The position numbers and the translations under genes were made by a program. DNA of 64,000 nucleotides from Melampsora larici-populina 98AG31 (Eukaryota; Basidiomycota; Pucciniomycetes; Pucciniales; Melampsoraceae): assembly GCF_000204055.1 (NCBI RefSeq), contig NW_006768784.1, positions 917,323 through 981,322 of the forward strand, written 5' to 3'. The first letter of the stretch is position 1. The number at the start of each line of letters is the position of its first letter. Shown one piece after another: positions 46,801 to 58,700 of the stretch. Under the pieces are notes generated by a model. That model ran no database searches and was not told the DNA's origin. It worked only from the letters and a program-made list of their open reading frames with translations.

Positions 46801-48104
46801 TAGAAATTATACGACTTGTACTCACATTTACAGTAGATATCTCTCACTTTCTGGGATCCCTTGAAGCGATCATAAGCTCTTGAAGCTCGAAGATATGTCC
46901 ATTTTCCACTGTCAGGAAGAGAAATAGACGATGTGAGATGAATACAAAATCAAATACATAGAAGACAGTAGGAAGCTCACACTTCAGTTGCCGCGACATC
47001 TTGTGATATTCCAAGATGTATGCACAAGATTGCGAGAAGCTTCTCGGTGGAATGATGAAAGTCGCGGAGTATTTTCTTTTTGGTGTTTGACATTACACCT
47101 TTCTTTGTACCGTCCCCTCGGCTATGCTTGTCGGCCATCGTTCTAAGCTCTACAGCATCAAAGTTATTGAACAACTGTTCAACTGTATAGTTGTCTGGAA
47201 GTGATATATCATCAGGTAAGCGGAACGATGGAGCTAGAAATTCATCAACGATAGCCTTAGAGCTCTTCGTGGCTGTTGTTGATTTGCCTACATGTGTAGG
47301 TTGCTTTTCGGTTGGATTTTGTTGCTTTTCGGTTGGATTTTGTTGCTTTTTGGCTGGATTTTCTTGAGTAGCCTTCGATTTTCTGGCTCGCGATGACGCT
47401 TTCTTCGTTTGGGAGGTTTGATGTGATGGAACAGGTCGTGTAGAAGAGGGCATTGGTAGGTTTGAAGGTAGGTTTGAAGGTCTTACTTGCTGCGCGAGAG
47501 ATGGTTGTTGGAAGCGTGAAACTGATGCGTCTGGGGCTCTTTCAGATAATACACGATTGGTTTCAATAGCATTGATATTGATAGGGATAGTTGCACGTTG
47601 AGGATTAGGAACCGAAAGCTGATTGTGATTATGATTTTCAATTCGATTCAATGTTTGATTAACGTGATCTTGATTTGTATCAATTTGATGATGTAGATGA
47701 GCTTGATTGATATCAAAACTACTTTGCCGAGTGGTGGGATCAATAAGATGGTCTAATGTGTGATTAAAAGTGTTATCTTGATTCATACTGTTTGAGGGTT
47801 GTGGATCCGTAGAAATAGAATTTTGTCGATTGAAGGTATTAGAATTGTATTGATTTAGATTCATTCTATGATCCTGATTGTGACGAGCATTTGGATAAAT
47901 AGCAGGAGTACTCGTATCAAATGAATGATCTGGTGCAATAAAAGGGCCTTGACCCATGTTATATTGATTGTTGATAAGACGATTTGGAGCGAGATGTTGC
48001 ACCTGAAGTTGATCATTTTGAGAAAACATCAAGCTGTTAGTATTGGTAGAGGATGTTTCAAATGAATGCTGGAAATCAGCGGCTTCTGGATATGTGTAGT
48101 TCAT
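43851..48104 (-). pseudogene. KDZ-element passenger gene: Asn/Gln-rich protein with putative DNA-binding region
   Basis: Six exons (48104-46981, 46908-46826, 45029-44662, 44602-44377, 44288-44235, 44196-43851) join with consistent phases. Intron 2 holds a 1.7-kb element. The start is the ATG of MNYTYPEAADFQHSFE. Residues 1-200 are rich in Asn, Gln and His, followed by a basic low-complexity zone (KKASSRARKSKAT, repeated NPTEKQQ). A folded part (SLPDNYTVEQLFNNFDAVEL, KWTYLRASRAYDRFKGSQ) and a helix pair AVQLVKELWASLSQDEKDAF, reminiscent of HMG-box helix 2, follow. The remainder contains TTPGLWDWADYDLGSS, KKPQGWPWSNCEGRLQDEGF and a KKRRM basic patch. Lesions are a TGA at 44803-44805 and a 1-base loss in an A6 run (44157-44162). 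The length would be about 733 codons. It is probably a nuclear accessory factor; function is unknown. Similar proteins seem expanded in rust fungi (from memory, not checked). Confidence 0.6.
45063..46798. mobile_element. Non-autonomous TIR element (1,736 bp), TATAGAAA duplication, in passenger intron
   Basis: Both ends read GGATCCCACTATTTAG and go on imperfectly through CC-rich blocks. The 8-bp flanks TATAGAAA (45055-45062 and 46799-46806) are identical. It lies between the donor AAAT|GTGAGT (46826/46825) and the acceptor CATAG (45030) of the passenger gene, so it enlarges an intron without breaking an exon. One frame on the plus strand (ATG 45583 to 45925) is open for 113 codons, with no recognised domain. 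The 8-bp duplication suggests hAT mobilisation. Confidence 0.8.
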
Positions 48105-51100
48105 TTTGAAGGTCTTCTTTGGCGATGCTGGTTTAAGTGCTGGATGCGTGAATTGTGATTGTATGCGGGTGATGTAGTAATGCACCCCACATGAAGATGA
48201 GTAAAGTTCTAGTGTGTAGTGGCGCTTGCCGGAATTGGCGCAATAATCGTGGCAAAAACCAAAAACACGGCCTAAACTCAGCATTTTCAGTAAAATCTAG
48301 TTAAAGCCATTGGGAATTTGATAATAGGCAAATCCCGTGTTTTTACAAAAACCAAGTTGTATGCCTACTTTAACCACATGTTTTACAGACACCTCAAAGG
48401 TTGAGAAATGTGCTTGGAAACCACTGTTTAACTCTAGATTGGCAAGATGCACCACTACTGAGCACCATGGCATTTGGACCATGATGGCATGCTCAGGAAG
48501 TAAATGTAACAAAATTAAACAAAATTTAGTATAAGTGTAAAGTGATGGAGGAAATCACATGTCAGAAAAGGTTTCTGGTGGTGAATTATGAAAGCTCCAA
48601 AATTGGCAAAAAAAATAGTGTTTACTGGAGCCATTGGAACCACTGAAAAGGTTACTAGGAATCAGTTCCTTGCAAGTTAGTGTGCTGGTCAGGAAATACA
48701 TAGGGGTCCTTGGAGGTTTCCACACATGTCAGAGGGGTTGTGTGATTGTGTAAAGGCGTAGTCCTCATATTTACGGTAAGAAAAAATCCTCATTGAAGCT
48801 CTTTGGGCAAAAACTGACAATTTTATTGAAAATGTTGACAGTTAGTAGCATTTGGACCCCTACATTTGCAGTTGTGGAAACACACATGATAAGTAAAACT
48901 TCTGAAGTGTTTGTGCAAACCCAAAAGTTAAAGCTTATTTGGATTCTTGGAGTGTGAGGCTTTAAAAATTATAACTTTTATACAGAAATATGCCACTTGA
49001 AGAACTACTTATGGCTCTTCCAGTGGCATTGGTACCCCTACATTTGCTCTTGTGGGAACACACTCCATAAGTAAAAATTCTGGAGTTTTTGTACAAGCCC
49101 AAAAGTTGAAACTGATTTGTATTCATGGAATGTGGTGCTGTGAAATATAACCCTTTTACACCAAAATATACCACTTGAAGAACCACTTATGGCCCTTCCA
49201 GTGGCTTTGGTAACCCTACATTTGCAGTTGCGGAAACACTCATGATAAGTAAAACTTCTGGAGTTTTTGTGCAAACCCAAAAGTTAAAGCTGATTTGGAA
49301 TCTTGGAGTGTGAGGCTTCAAAAAATATAACTTTTATACAGAAATATGCCACTGGAAGAACCACTTATGGCTCTTCCAGTGGCTTTGGTACCCTATATTT
49401 GCAATGTTGCGGAAACACACATGACAAGTAAAACTTCTGGAGTTTTTGTGCAAACCCAAAAGTTAAAGCTGATTTGGATTCATGGAGTGTGGGGCTTTAA
49501 AAATTTCAACTTTTATCCAGAAATATGCCACTTGAAGAACTACTTATGGCCTCATTAATGATTTTTGAGGTCCTTTTTTCCTGAACGGTGCATAAGGAAA
49601 ACTTTTTTGTTTGTTGAGATAAACCAAAAAAAAAAAAGTACCTTTTTTATTTCACATAAAACTATGAAAAAAACCAAAAATCTCAACTTTTTTTTTTTGG
49701 TCCCCTCACCCAAAATCATGCCTAGATACCTCCATAACGGATCTCATACTCATTGCCACAAAGTACACAACACTCAGGCAGTAAGCTCAATGTATAACTA
49801 ATGCAACATTTTCATGCCTATTAGGTAGATGATTTAATGTAATCAATCACGCATAAACACTCACAATGAGTGCAAACAAAACATATTTCAGAATTAAGAA
49901 TGTGGTACCACTAGGTATCAAGAAATGTCTTATTGTGAAAACCAATCAATTGGTTTATATAAATGTGAAGCACTTTGATCAAATCAGAATGATAATGCAC
50001 TTCTTAACCCCAAGGTATTCTAACTTTAAGTGCCAATGCCTGTGCATTGCCTTATTTTCCAAACTTGTAAGGGTTTTCATCGTATCACATAGAATATTGA
50101 TAACTTTTTCAATAATGGCTCAATCTTATTAAAAGTCATCTCAAATTTTCCAGTAAAAACCAGATTTGGTAGTGCTTAAGGCTGACTTGAAAGTGAATAA
50201 CCCATCTTTTTAAAATATCAACCAGCACAAATTGTAAAAGAAGAAGAAGAAGAGTGGGCTACACATATTACTGAAAGCCCCTCGTCACCCAGCTTCAAAG
50301 TCTGTTGATTTAAGAGGTGAAGCCGAAGGGAGAGCTACTTGGGGTAAAGATGTACTTGGCCTAAACATAAGGCTGATCAATCAAGTCAAAATGATCCTTA
50401 TAAGGTCGGTTCGGGATCTTTTCCTTCATTAATACGGTTGCTGACTCATTAATCTTATCTTTGACACCTTTAACTCTTAGAATGGGCTTGTCCGCTCGCT
50501 CAACACTTTACAGCTTGGGTTGAGCGAACTTTGAAGGTTGCTACTTTTGAGAACAACCATCTCCGTTCTAAATGTTGACAAATAGAGCTCCGAGATTGAT
50601 CATCAAGTGCATATGTTTACTATGAATTTGAGAGGAAGCTCCGAGATTAATCATCGATTGTGTATGTTTACTATGAATTTATGAAGTCGAGAGCCAATTT
50701 ATTGGCGCAAAGGCTGAATCTGATGTGGTCGTCAAAAACTTCATGTAGAAAAGCTTTTGTACTGCCAATGTGAACCTCGCCGGAGGGTTCAAAAGCCTTC
50801 CGAGTTGATCTCAGCTTGCACAGGCAGAGTTATGTAAAGGTATGCTGATTTTTCTCTTCCAAAAATCAGATAGTCAAGTCTTACTTACACTTTTCTGTTT
50901 GACCGACTTGTGACATGGGCACTCGTCAATAAGAGGCCAAGCCAAAAAATCGAGTCACAGTTTTGTGACTCGATTTTGTGAGTCAAAAGATTTGGACACA
51001 TGGATTTGATTCTCACATATGAAGAAGTGAAAAGCCCACTGTATTCAATTTGACAAACCATTTTGACGGATCATGTTCATTCCGATGAGCAAGAAATTGT

Positions 51101-51143
51101 TAAAAAGCAAAAATTTAAATTCTTTTACAAAAATATAACGATA
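48105..51143. other. Spacer between the two KDZ-element genes
   Basis: No coding chain was found. It holds the 178-bp satellite (48855-49560). The rest is AT-rich with homopolymer tracts near 49625-49700. Terminators and promoters for the two genes should lie here but are not individually identifiable. Confidence 0.5.
48855..49560. repeat. 178-bp tandem satellite, four copies
   Basis: The anchor (C)TACATTTGC(A/T) starts at 48861, 49039 and 49217, with a variant at 49394, giving a 178-bp period. Each unit holds AAAACTTCTGGAGTTTTTGTG-like and CACTTGAAGAACCACTTATG-like blocks. Copies differ by roughly one base in ten. Confidence 0.9.
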
Positions 51144-54100
51144 TCACATCATCGCGTTATTGATATCCTCCCATTGTGCATCAATCTCTTCATCACTCAA
51201 GTCTCCATATAAATCTCCATCAGTATTAGTAATGCCTTCACTTTCTAAATCAACATCTGGTAAGGCCTCATCATCTACTTGATTATTTGCCTGAGTACCA
51301 TCTTGCCTCCACATATCAATCAACCTACCTGGGTTCAAAGAAATCACATCTTGTGAGTACATATTATAAATCTTTTGGATTTGATTTCGCCAGCTCAACT
51401 TAAGATCATTATCGCCTTCTTGTGATGGTGTGTTATGAAGTACCTCACCCAGACACTTATTCCAGTCCGCTTGCAAGTCCATAATTTTTACTAGCCTTTC
51501 GTTTAAGATAATTTTTGAAGCCGTGATCTTACCCGCACTGCTAAGCTGGCTCAAAGCTGGATGGTCAATCAGTGGAAGAGGATCGGCGTCAGGAGGCCCG
51601 TGTGCCTGAAGTCGAAAAAGATGAGTTGATAGTGATTGGTGCAATTCAATTGACCATCGCATCACTCTTCTAACTTCCCACCCTAATCGGCGTATCTCCT
51701 CGTTGGCTCGGTCATAGTACGCAACCTGGCGCATTCCGTACTGTGTGTTAGAATCAACTGCCCACGGCTCGCGTCCATTGGTGAAGAGTCCATCGTTCCA
51801 GAAGGAGTGATCAAAGTCGATTTCGAGAAGCTCAAGGTAGGGGATGCTTGCCGGCTGTGATCGATGCGGAGATGTGGTAGAATATGATGTTACCAGCTTT
51901 TGATAGGTCTCCAGTTTGCTCTTTAATTTTGCAGCCTGGTCACGGAGTGACTTAAGTAGATGAGTTTTGTCATTGTAACCTGTGCATGCGTGAAACTAAA
52001 AGGATTAGTTGGAGATAAAAGTGGCAAGGGGAAATGATAGAAAAATAAATAACTCACCAATGCTCGAATTCTTCCCATCACGTCGGCTAACATCCAGGGG
52101 GCGTTTCTGCTCACATATTGCAACAAACTGATTACGAACTTCCTGCTTTGCATACCATATTTTCAAGATCTGATCTTGTTCTTGTGCTGCAGTCCAGGAA
52201 ATGCAGGTGAGCATATTATTTACTTGATCTGAGATATACCGGTGAATGATTACCATTTAAATCGTTCAATATAGCTTCGGATCCTATCTTGGAACGTTGT
52301 TTTTCGATTTTTTTTTGATTTTGGTGTGTTCATCGAGTCTGGAAATGGCTTCATCAACATCATGTGCATCTCGATCCCTTAAAACAAGCTAGTGAAATGT
52401 AAGCTGCTTTATTCATTTCAAATGACAGATAATTCTATAAAATTTACCAAATTTCTTGAGCCATCTCTTCTAAGCATAGTAATCGACCAAGTTCAATTTT
52501 TTGTTCTTCTTGTATATAGCATCTCTTGTGTTGAGAGTTGCGCTCAACAATCCATTGTTCACGTAGGAACTCGTAAGTATAGCGGATGGTGGGGAATAAT
52601 GAGCTTCTCTCCTGAGATAATTTGGAGAGGGCACTCGAAGTTTCACGTAATACAGTTTGAGCATTTCGTAGTCGGCGTAAAAGCCAATCACCTAATAAAT
52701 CACAATCAGCTGCCGATCAGGTTGTCCAATTATATTAAAATCTACATACCAGTTGATTTCAAGTTGATTTCCACAAAGAATTCTGCCCGCCAATTTATGT
52801 TGAGGAGTCGATTAAGTCGAGTTGATATACGATTCACCGCCACCAATAATGCTAAGAACAACCAAAACCGTTCGAGGCCCTCACCATCGGTCAATCCCCA
52901 AAACGTGTTGAAGCACGGGTTGTACAGTACTTGACATGCCCAGTTATGTACATAAGCGTGAAAAACCGAAGTTCCGAATTTCAGTCGATCTACAATAGCT
53001 TCAAAGAAATTCCTCTTTGGACAATATGACATTAGTATGAAGCCTGAAAGGTTGGTAAATTGCAAAACTACTTGCCGCCTTTATGTGTGCCTCAAGCTGA
53101 CAGCCAATGTCGTATAGAACTCCAATCTTGATATCTGGCAGATCTAGCAACAATTGCTCAAGAATGCTCAACGGATAATAAAGCCTGTGGACAGGTATTA
53201 AACGGATAAATTCATGGTCAGGTATTGGAATATGTCAAGTAAAATTGCATCACCTACTTTTCACCGGTTTTGTAGATATTGGCCAACTTCAAGGGCACGT
53301 CGTGTCGGCAAGTACATCCAAACAGACCAGTATCGTCGCTTTGTTTCCATGAGGTTGAGTTCCTCACATCGTTTGCTGCAGTGTGAGAGTCAGAGCATGG
53401 ATTCTGAATTGAAATCGAGTTAGTAATAAGTTCTGATGTTAGATGAATCTGTATCGGGCCCACCTTGATGTTCTTGGCTTGGGCTTTGGTTGAATTCTGA
53501 AGAATCTCGTGCTTCGTCATAAGAGAGGGTTTAATGAATATATCCGGATACTCGTCTTCGGTAGGATTATCTTTGCTCGATTTAGTGTAGTGTCTATGTT
53601 GAAAGTTGCCATCTAATGCAACAATGACATGTGGTTCTTCAGGTAAATGTTGTTCATGGATTGCTGGACCAAAACATCGGCCACAGCGATCGGCCAATAA
53701 TTGAGCATTTGAGAGGTTGAGTCCTTCATTATAAATTTTTTTCATACATAGCAAGATAGTTCGATACATGTTGACTGAATTAGAAAACTGTCTTCTAAGA
53801 TCACGTTCATGGAGGAGTGATCTGTATTGAGACGTTCGAGGTTTCAGGCTGGTTTTGCTTCGTAGATTGAGAAATGACATCAATGCATTGATGAATCCGG
53901 TACTTGATATCACTGTCGTATTCCAAAGTTGATGGTGGAATTGAAGGAGTGGTATTGAGAATGCCGTCTGTGGAGATTGAGGCGAGCTTGAAATATATCC
54001 GTAATGTAAAAGCCGTACAGGTTTGGGCATACACGCACAGAAGAGGATTGGGTGCTTGCTATGAAATCCTAAGGTGTCAATAAGGTCAACTGAATCAATT

Positions 54101-54549
54101 GTGAGTGAATTTGAGCATTGGCAGTTGATGTCGACATCGAGGTATGAGGCTTTGGAAGTCCAATTTCGTGTTTGATACTGAAGTTCAAGGTATGTAGCAG
54201 TCATCTGAAATTCGATTGCATTCCACTGAAGTTTAAGATTCCTACGGGCCTCTGCATTCCACCAGGAACGACTGTCTTGAGCAAATTGATAGGCGGCGTC
54301 AGGGATCGGATGAGCTGGGGCTTCTGGTTCTTCGGGTAAAGGCAAGAATTGATTCAATTCGGGATTATCATCCAAGTCTTCAAGATGTCCATTTGAAGCG
54401 GGAACAGGATGGGTAGCAATGCCGAGAGAAGCCGATATCGATTGAGCTTTCTGAGGAGTCATCTTGGGAGGGGTACCAGCTTTTCGACGCCGTTTCGACC
54501 TCAAGCCCATATTCCCTATCAGATTCGTCGGTTTATTGGTCTTGCCCAT
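51144..54549 (-). CDS. KDZ transposase with CxC1 cysteine cluster (single 1-base lesion)
   Basis: Eight exons: 54549-53464, 53403-53258, 53184-53076, 53014-52750, 52691-52448, 52377-52254, 52186-52058 and 51979-51144. Intron 1 has a TACTAAC branch site and intron 3 a GCAAGT donor. The N terminus (MGKTNKPTNLIGNMGLRSKR) is basic. The CxC1 cluster is NCQCSNSL with FCACMPKPVRLLHYGY. The catalytic core shows VALDGNFQHRHY, DDTGLFGCTCRHDVPLKL, YDIGCQLEAHIK and GEGLERFW. Helices DWLLRRLRNAQTVLRE and REQWIVERN follow, and the tail is acidic (YGDLSDEEIDAQWEDI). The length is about 980 codons. The exon lengths sum to one base short of a whole frame. The shift lies in an A9 run (52308-52316); ten As would give TKIKKKIEKQRSKIG. 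No stop is otherwise present. This protein should cut and insert the surrounding element. Confidence 0.88.
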
Positions 54550-54685
54550 ATCGGTGAGGTGTATCGGAGGTTTGAATGTTGAATGACTATGTACGAAGAA
54601 TCTTGAAGTGGTAAGTGGAGACTTGGAGTTCGACTTCAGTGGCCACTGGGTTGGGGTCACAGCCACCTGTACCGCAGGGCTGCTG

Positions 54686-54895
54686 CTGATACCGCTAGGG
54701 CTTCTTAAGCCCGATTTGGCCGAGTTCGGGTCATGATATTGAAAAATTTTTTTTGGTGAAGTTGGCGCCTGTATCAAGGCCAAATCTCAAGTGCTCTCTG
54801 AGATTAGCTGAGAACGCGGGGACTCGACTACGAGTCGCTTTTAAAACTTCCCTCGACTCGACTACAAGTCGAAGAAAGAAGGGTTCCGCGGTGGT
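54686..54895 (-). repeat. Right terminal inverted repeat of the KDZ element
   Basis: It is the inverted copy of 43032-43238, differing mainly around the A-run. The N-terminal extension of the minus-strand ORF that starts at 54783 is TIR sequence, so the transposase start was placed at 54549. Confidence 0.92.
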
Positions 54896-54903
54896 GACGT
54901 TGG

Positions 54904-55779
54904 TAGAAGGTGAGTATTGTATAGTCTGAACCGGGTCGAACAGAGGTACTGGTTTGGTTTGTTATTGATTTATGGTGAGAGAATTGAGACAATCACTGAA
55001 TGATTGGTCAGGCGAGGTTTATACTAACGTTGACAATGACACACGCATTGTTTGCTGACGGAGTGATGTTGGTAGAAGGTGAGTATTGTATAGTCTAAAC
55101 CGGGTCGAACAGAGATACTGGTTTGGTTTGTTATTGATGAGGGTTGGATCGCCATTTTGACACGGTGGTGAGCGTGGCGGTTGGGAGCAAAAGTAGCCAA
55201 CGCAGGCTATGTCGATGGTCGTACGCTTCGAGCAGCAGCAAAAGGTCGACATCACAATTTTAAGCGGATAGTCCTTTGTATTTGGTAGAATGCGTAGAAG
55301 TGCAGAACGCGACCCGGTGGTGAAGCAATTAGATCATGGCGGAGGCGGTCACGTGGGGTGCCTGATGTGACGAGCTATGGGATATGCCTATCCCGCGCTG
55401 GGACAAGCATACAACAACGCTCTGGTTAGTTTGCACTACAATGTGTAATAGGTGTTGGTTTGTAAACGTGGGTCGAATTGGGTCTCCTTGAATGGAATGG
55501 GGTGAGATGTGTAGCGACGACGGTGATTCCAAATCGGCGGGCAGCGTGAGTGTGGTGCGATCAAGACACGGTGATGGGCAGATGGAGGAATTGTGATAGC
55601 TTTGGTTGCGGTTAAGAGGAGACACACAGAAAATAGTCTCAGGGGATAATAGTAAGAGGACATGGTCATAATTCAGGGTTGCAGACCGAGGTTTCGAGGG
55701 AGTACAGCTTAGGTAAGTAGTCGATGGTGAAGGGTGAATAGAGATGCCGCATGCTTGGTGCGTGGTAGCGTGGCGGAGT
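54904..55779. other. Flank with a tandem-duplicated segment; weak secreted-ORF candidate
   Basis: The target site of the KDZ element is a roughly 165-bp tandem duplication. One copy is split by the element (42958-43031 plus 54904-54996) and the second runs from 54997. On the minus strand 55669-55436 is an ORF with a signal-peptide-like start (RLFSVCLLLTATKA), followed by 54 residues of no known type. I do not trust it as a gene. Confidence 0.5.
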
Positions 55780-58700
55780 GTAAGCTTAACTAAGCCCCTC
55801 TCGGACGAGCGAGTAGTCGAGAGAGGGGCTTAAATGGGACTCGCGTTTCATGGCGGGAGAGCTCCAGAAATTAAGTACCTTTATGTACTTTTCTGGAGCT
55901 CTCCTCAAATACTCATTGTGGGATTTCTCAAGGTTCAGATATGTGTAGCTTCATGAGAAGCTACACAACCTCGTACCACTTTCAGCAAGATTTGTTGGAA
56001 GTAAGGGTATTCAAAACGGATTTCCAGTTTGTTGCAATGTGTAGCTGGCTATTTCAGACCAGGAGGCTGAAATGGCAGCTTTGTCGGAAACTACCAATTT
56101 CTTGACAAAACACCACAAGGGTTTCGTCTTCGTAAAAACAATAAAGGACCTCGCGCCACCGGGATAAGTGTCCCTCGATATCCAAGGGTTTTGATGAATA
56201 TCTTAAGGGTTTTAGCTTTTATCCATTTCGGCTCAAGATGTGCTCCGGTCAATATCCGGCGTGGTCGGCTCCATCCGACATCCGGACCGACGGTTATTTT
56301 TGACTATCCGGCATGCTGGACCCCCATCCGACACTCGAACCGGCTACTCGCCGGCTATCCGGCGGATATCCGGCCGGTACAGCCAAAAAAAAAAAAAAAT
56401 AAAAAAAAAGAGAAAAGGGCGTTTTCGATCATCTTCCCCACCACCTCAAACCTTACAATTGTCTGAGAAATCCACTTATCACCGCGCAAACGACCTTCTC
56501 ACTTCAATTAATCAACCTTAAATCAATTGATCAACATGTCCGAAGCCCCCACTTCAACCACAATTGATTTGTCCCATGCCGATAGCTCCGATACGACGGA
56601 ATCTCAGTCAACTCGAAAAAGTTACGTATGGAAATATTTTAAAAGATTAGAAAACTCAGATATCAATCAGTGTCGTTACGTCATGAGGGATGGAAAAGAA
56701 TGTGGCACGAAGTTGAAACGCGATCATAAAGGAAGTACTACTTCGATGAAGAACCACCTCACTTTCAAGCATAATCTCCGCGATGACGGTCCAATCGATG
56801 GAAGACAAGGAAGCTTGACTGCAGGTTTCAAGAAGATGAAATCAGTTCACATGGCGAGTCTTTTTGTCTTCTTACTCCAGAACACATCGACAATAGCTGA
56901 TGTTCATGTTCTTTTGATTCGAAAAACTGTTAGGATATACTTGATGTTTCCAACCTCAAGACTAGTATATGTTATCTCATCGCCGATAACGACCTCGCCT
57001 TCTCAATCGTTGAGAAAGAATCCTTCCGAAGATTATTGAAGCTTGTCAATCCTGAAGTAAAAGGAATGCTTGTCGGACGACATGCAATTTCTAAACATAT
57101 GCGCAGACTTTATTATCATCATGAAGATCATATCAAGAAACTTTTCTTAGGACCTTGCAAAGCAATCGCCATTACTCAAGACGCATGGACGTCTCCAAAT
57201 AATAAGCCGTTTATGTCGCTCACTGGTCACTTTATAACGGAGAACTGGGAACTTATGGACCTGACTCTTGGCATTGCGGAAATCAAAGGTGAGTGTATCT
57301 TGTTTTCTATCGATCTGATCAACTCAAGCTGACTGACACCCAATCTTCCAGGTGCACACAACGCCGATAACTTTGCCGGTTTAATCATCGAATATCTTAC
57401 CAAGTATGAACTTACCGATAAGTTGTGTGCGATGACTGCCGATAATGTAGGTACAAACGCTGCTATAGGTCGAGTCCTTTCAAATTCAGATGGTATCACT
57501 TTCGATCACACGAAACAAGTCCATGGTTGCGTGGCGCACGTTATCAACCTAGCTGCAAAAGAGGGACTGAAGGTTTTTGGTGAAATTCTCGACGAGGACG
57601 AAGAGCAAGATTCATCAAACTTAATGGATATTAACAACCTTGTCGACCCACCCGACGTGACTCAAGTAAACCTCAAGACCATCTACAATCGATGCCATGG
57701 TCTAGTTACTTGTACTCGGTCCAGCCCTCAACGTGGTCAACATTTCGCTGATATTGTCAAGCTCAAGCGTGCTATTGCTGCTGCTGCGAAGAAGAATCAG
57801 ATTTCAAGAAACAATCCTCAGCCTCAAAGAAATCCAGCTGCGAATCCTCCATCAGCCCAAGCCGACCCTGATACTGATAATTCTGATCCTGCTGACACTG
57901 AGGCTCTCGATTATCTATTAGATGATCCTACTGTCGACAATGTTCAACCACCCCCAAAAACAAACCCGGCTGAAACTGCAACTCGCCTGATTGTCGATGT
58001 TCCCACCAGATGGAACTCTTCATATCACATGTTTCGAAGACTTTTGCGTCTACGAGAAGCATGTGATGAATTCTGCCTGCAAAACGAGTACAAAAAGTAT
58101 GCGCTCTCCGGGCTCGAGTGGGATTACGTCAAACAAATGTGCAACTTCTTGGAACCTCTGAGCGAAGCAACTGACATACTCTGTAAGTCAAAGTATCCAA
58201 CAATGCATCAAGTTGTTCCTTTGTATGTTGCAATCTTGCAAAAATTAAGATTAGTAAGTATTTGTATCTTTTTGATTTTAAATACACATTAATTATAATT
58301 GGCTAATGTGACTTAATGTACATCTAGGTACGCCATCAATACGATCACGATCAACTTCAACCCGCGTCTAAAAACATGATCTCAAAACTTGAAGACTACT
58401 TCAAGAAAGTCCTTACTAAACCTGCGCCAGTCTGTGCTACCCTCCTGGATCCACGCCTCAAAATGAGCTATTTTCAAGTGAGTTTCTTAATACTCATCTT
58501 ACTTTGAGGTTGTACTGATCAGGAAGTATGTCTCATTTACCAAAAGGAACGATCCATGTTTTTTTCTGAGTACGACCTCTTTACTTCAGACATCAGGTCA
58601 ACATTTGAACTAGAGGCCTTGAAATATGAAGTCGATGATTCAATGCCCACTCCAACTACCACCAGGAAATCCACTGCAACGTCTACTTCCGAGTACTTCG

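Larger units (their letters stand above)
43032..54895 (-). mobile_element. Near-complete KDZ DNA transposon (11,864 bp) with two genes
   Basis: The ends CACCGCGGAACCCTTC are inverted repeats of about 207-210 bp (43032-43238 and 54686-54895) with only a few differences. The 8 bp GTGACGTT flank both ends (43024-43031 and 54896-54903). Inside, on the minus strand, are a KDZ transposase (54549-51144) and a passenger gene (48104-43851), separated by 3 kb that contains a 178-bp satellite. A 1.7-kb secondary element sits in a passenger intron. The matched TIRs and exact target duplication show one insertion event not yet broken by rearrangement. Confidence 0.9.

Noticed and set aside
46563..46847. 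Minus-strand ORF starting RDIYCKCEYKSYNFYRI
   Set aside because: Its first codons are passenger exon 2; beyond the GTGAGT donor it enters the inserted TIR element.
54550..54783. N-terminal extension of the KDZ transposase ORF
   Set aside because: This stretch overlaps the terminal inverted repeat; the start MGKTNKPTNL at 54549 is more likely.
55436..55669. Second small secreted protein
   Set aside because: Signal-peptide-like start but no cysteine pattern, no promoter evidence and a shared open frame on the same strand; too weak to list as a gene.
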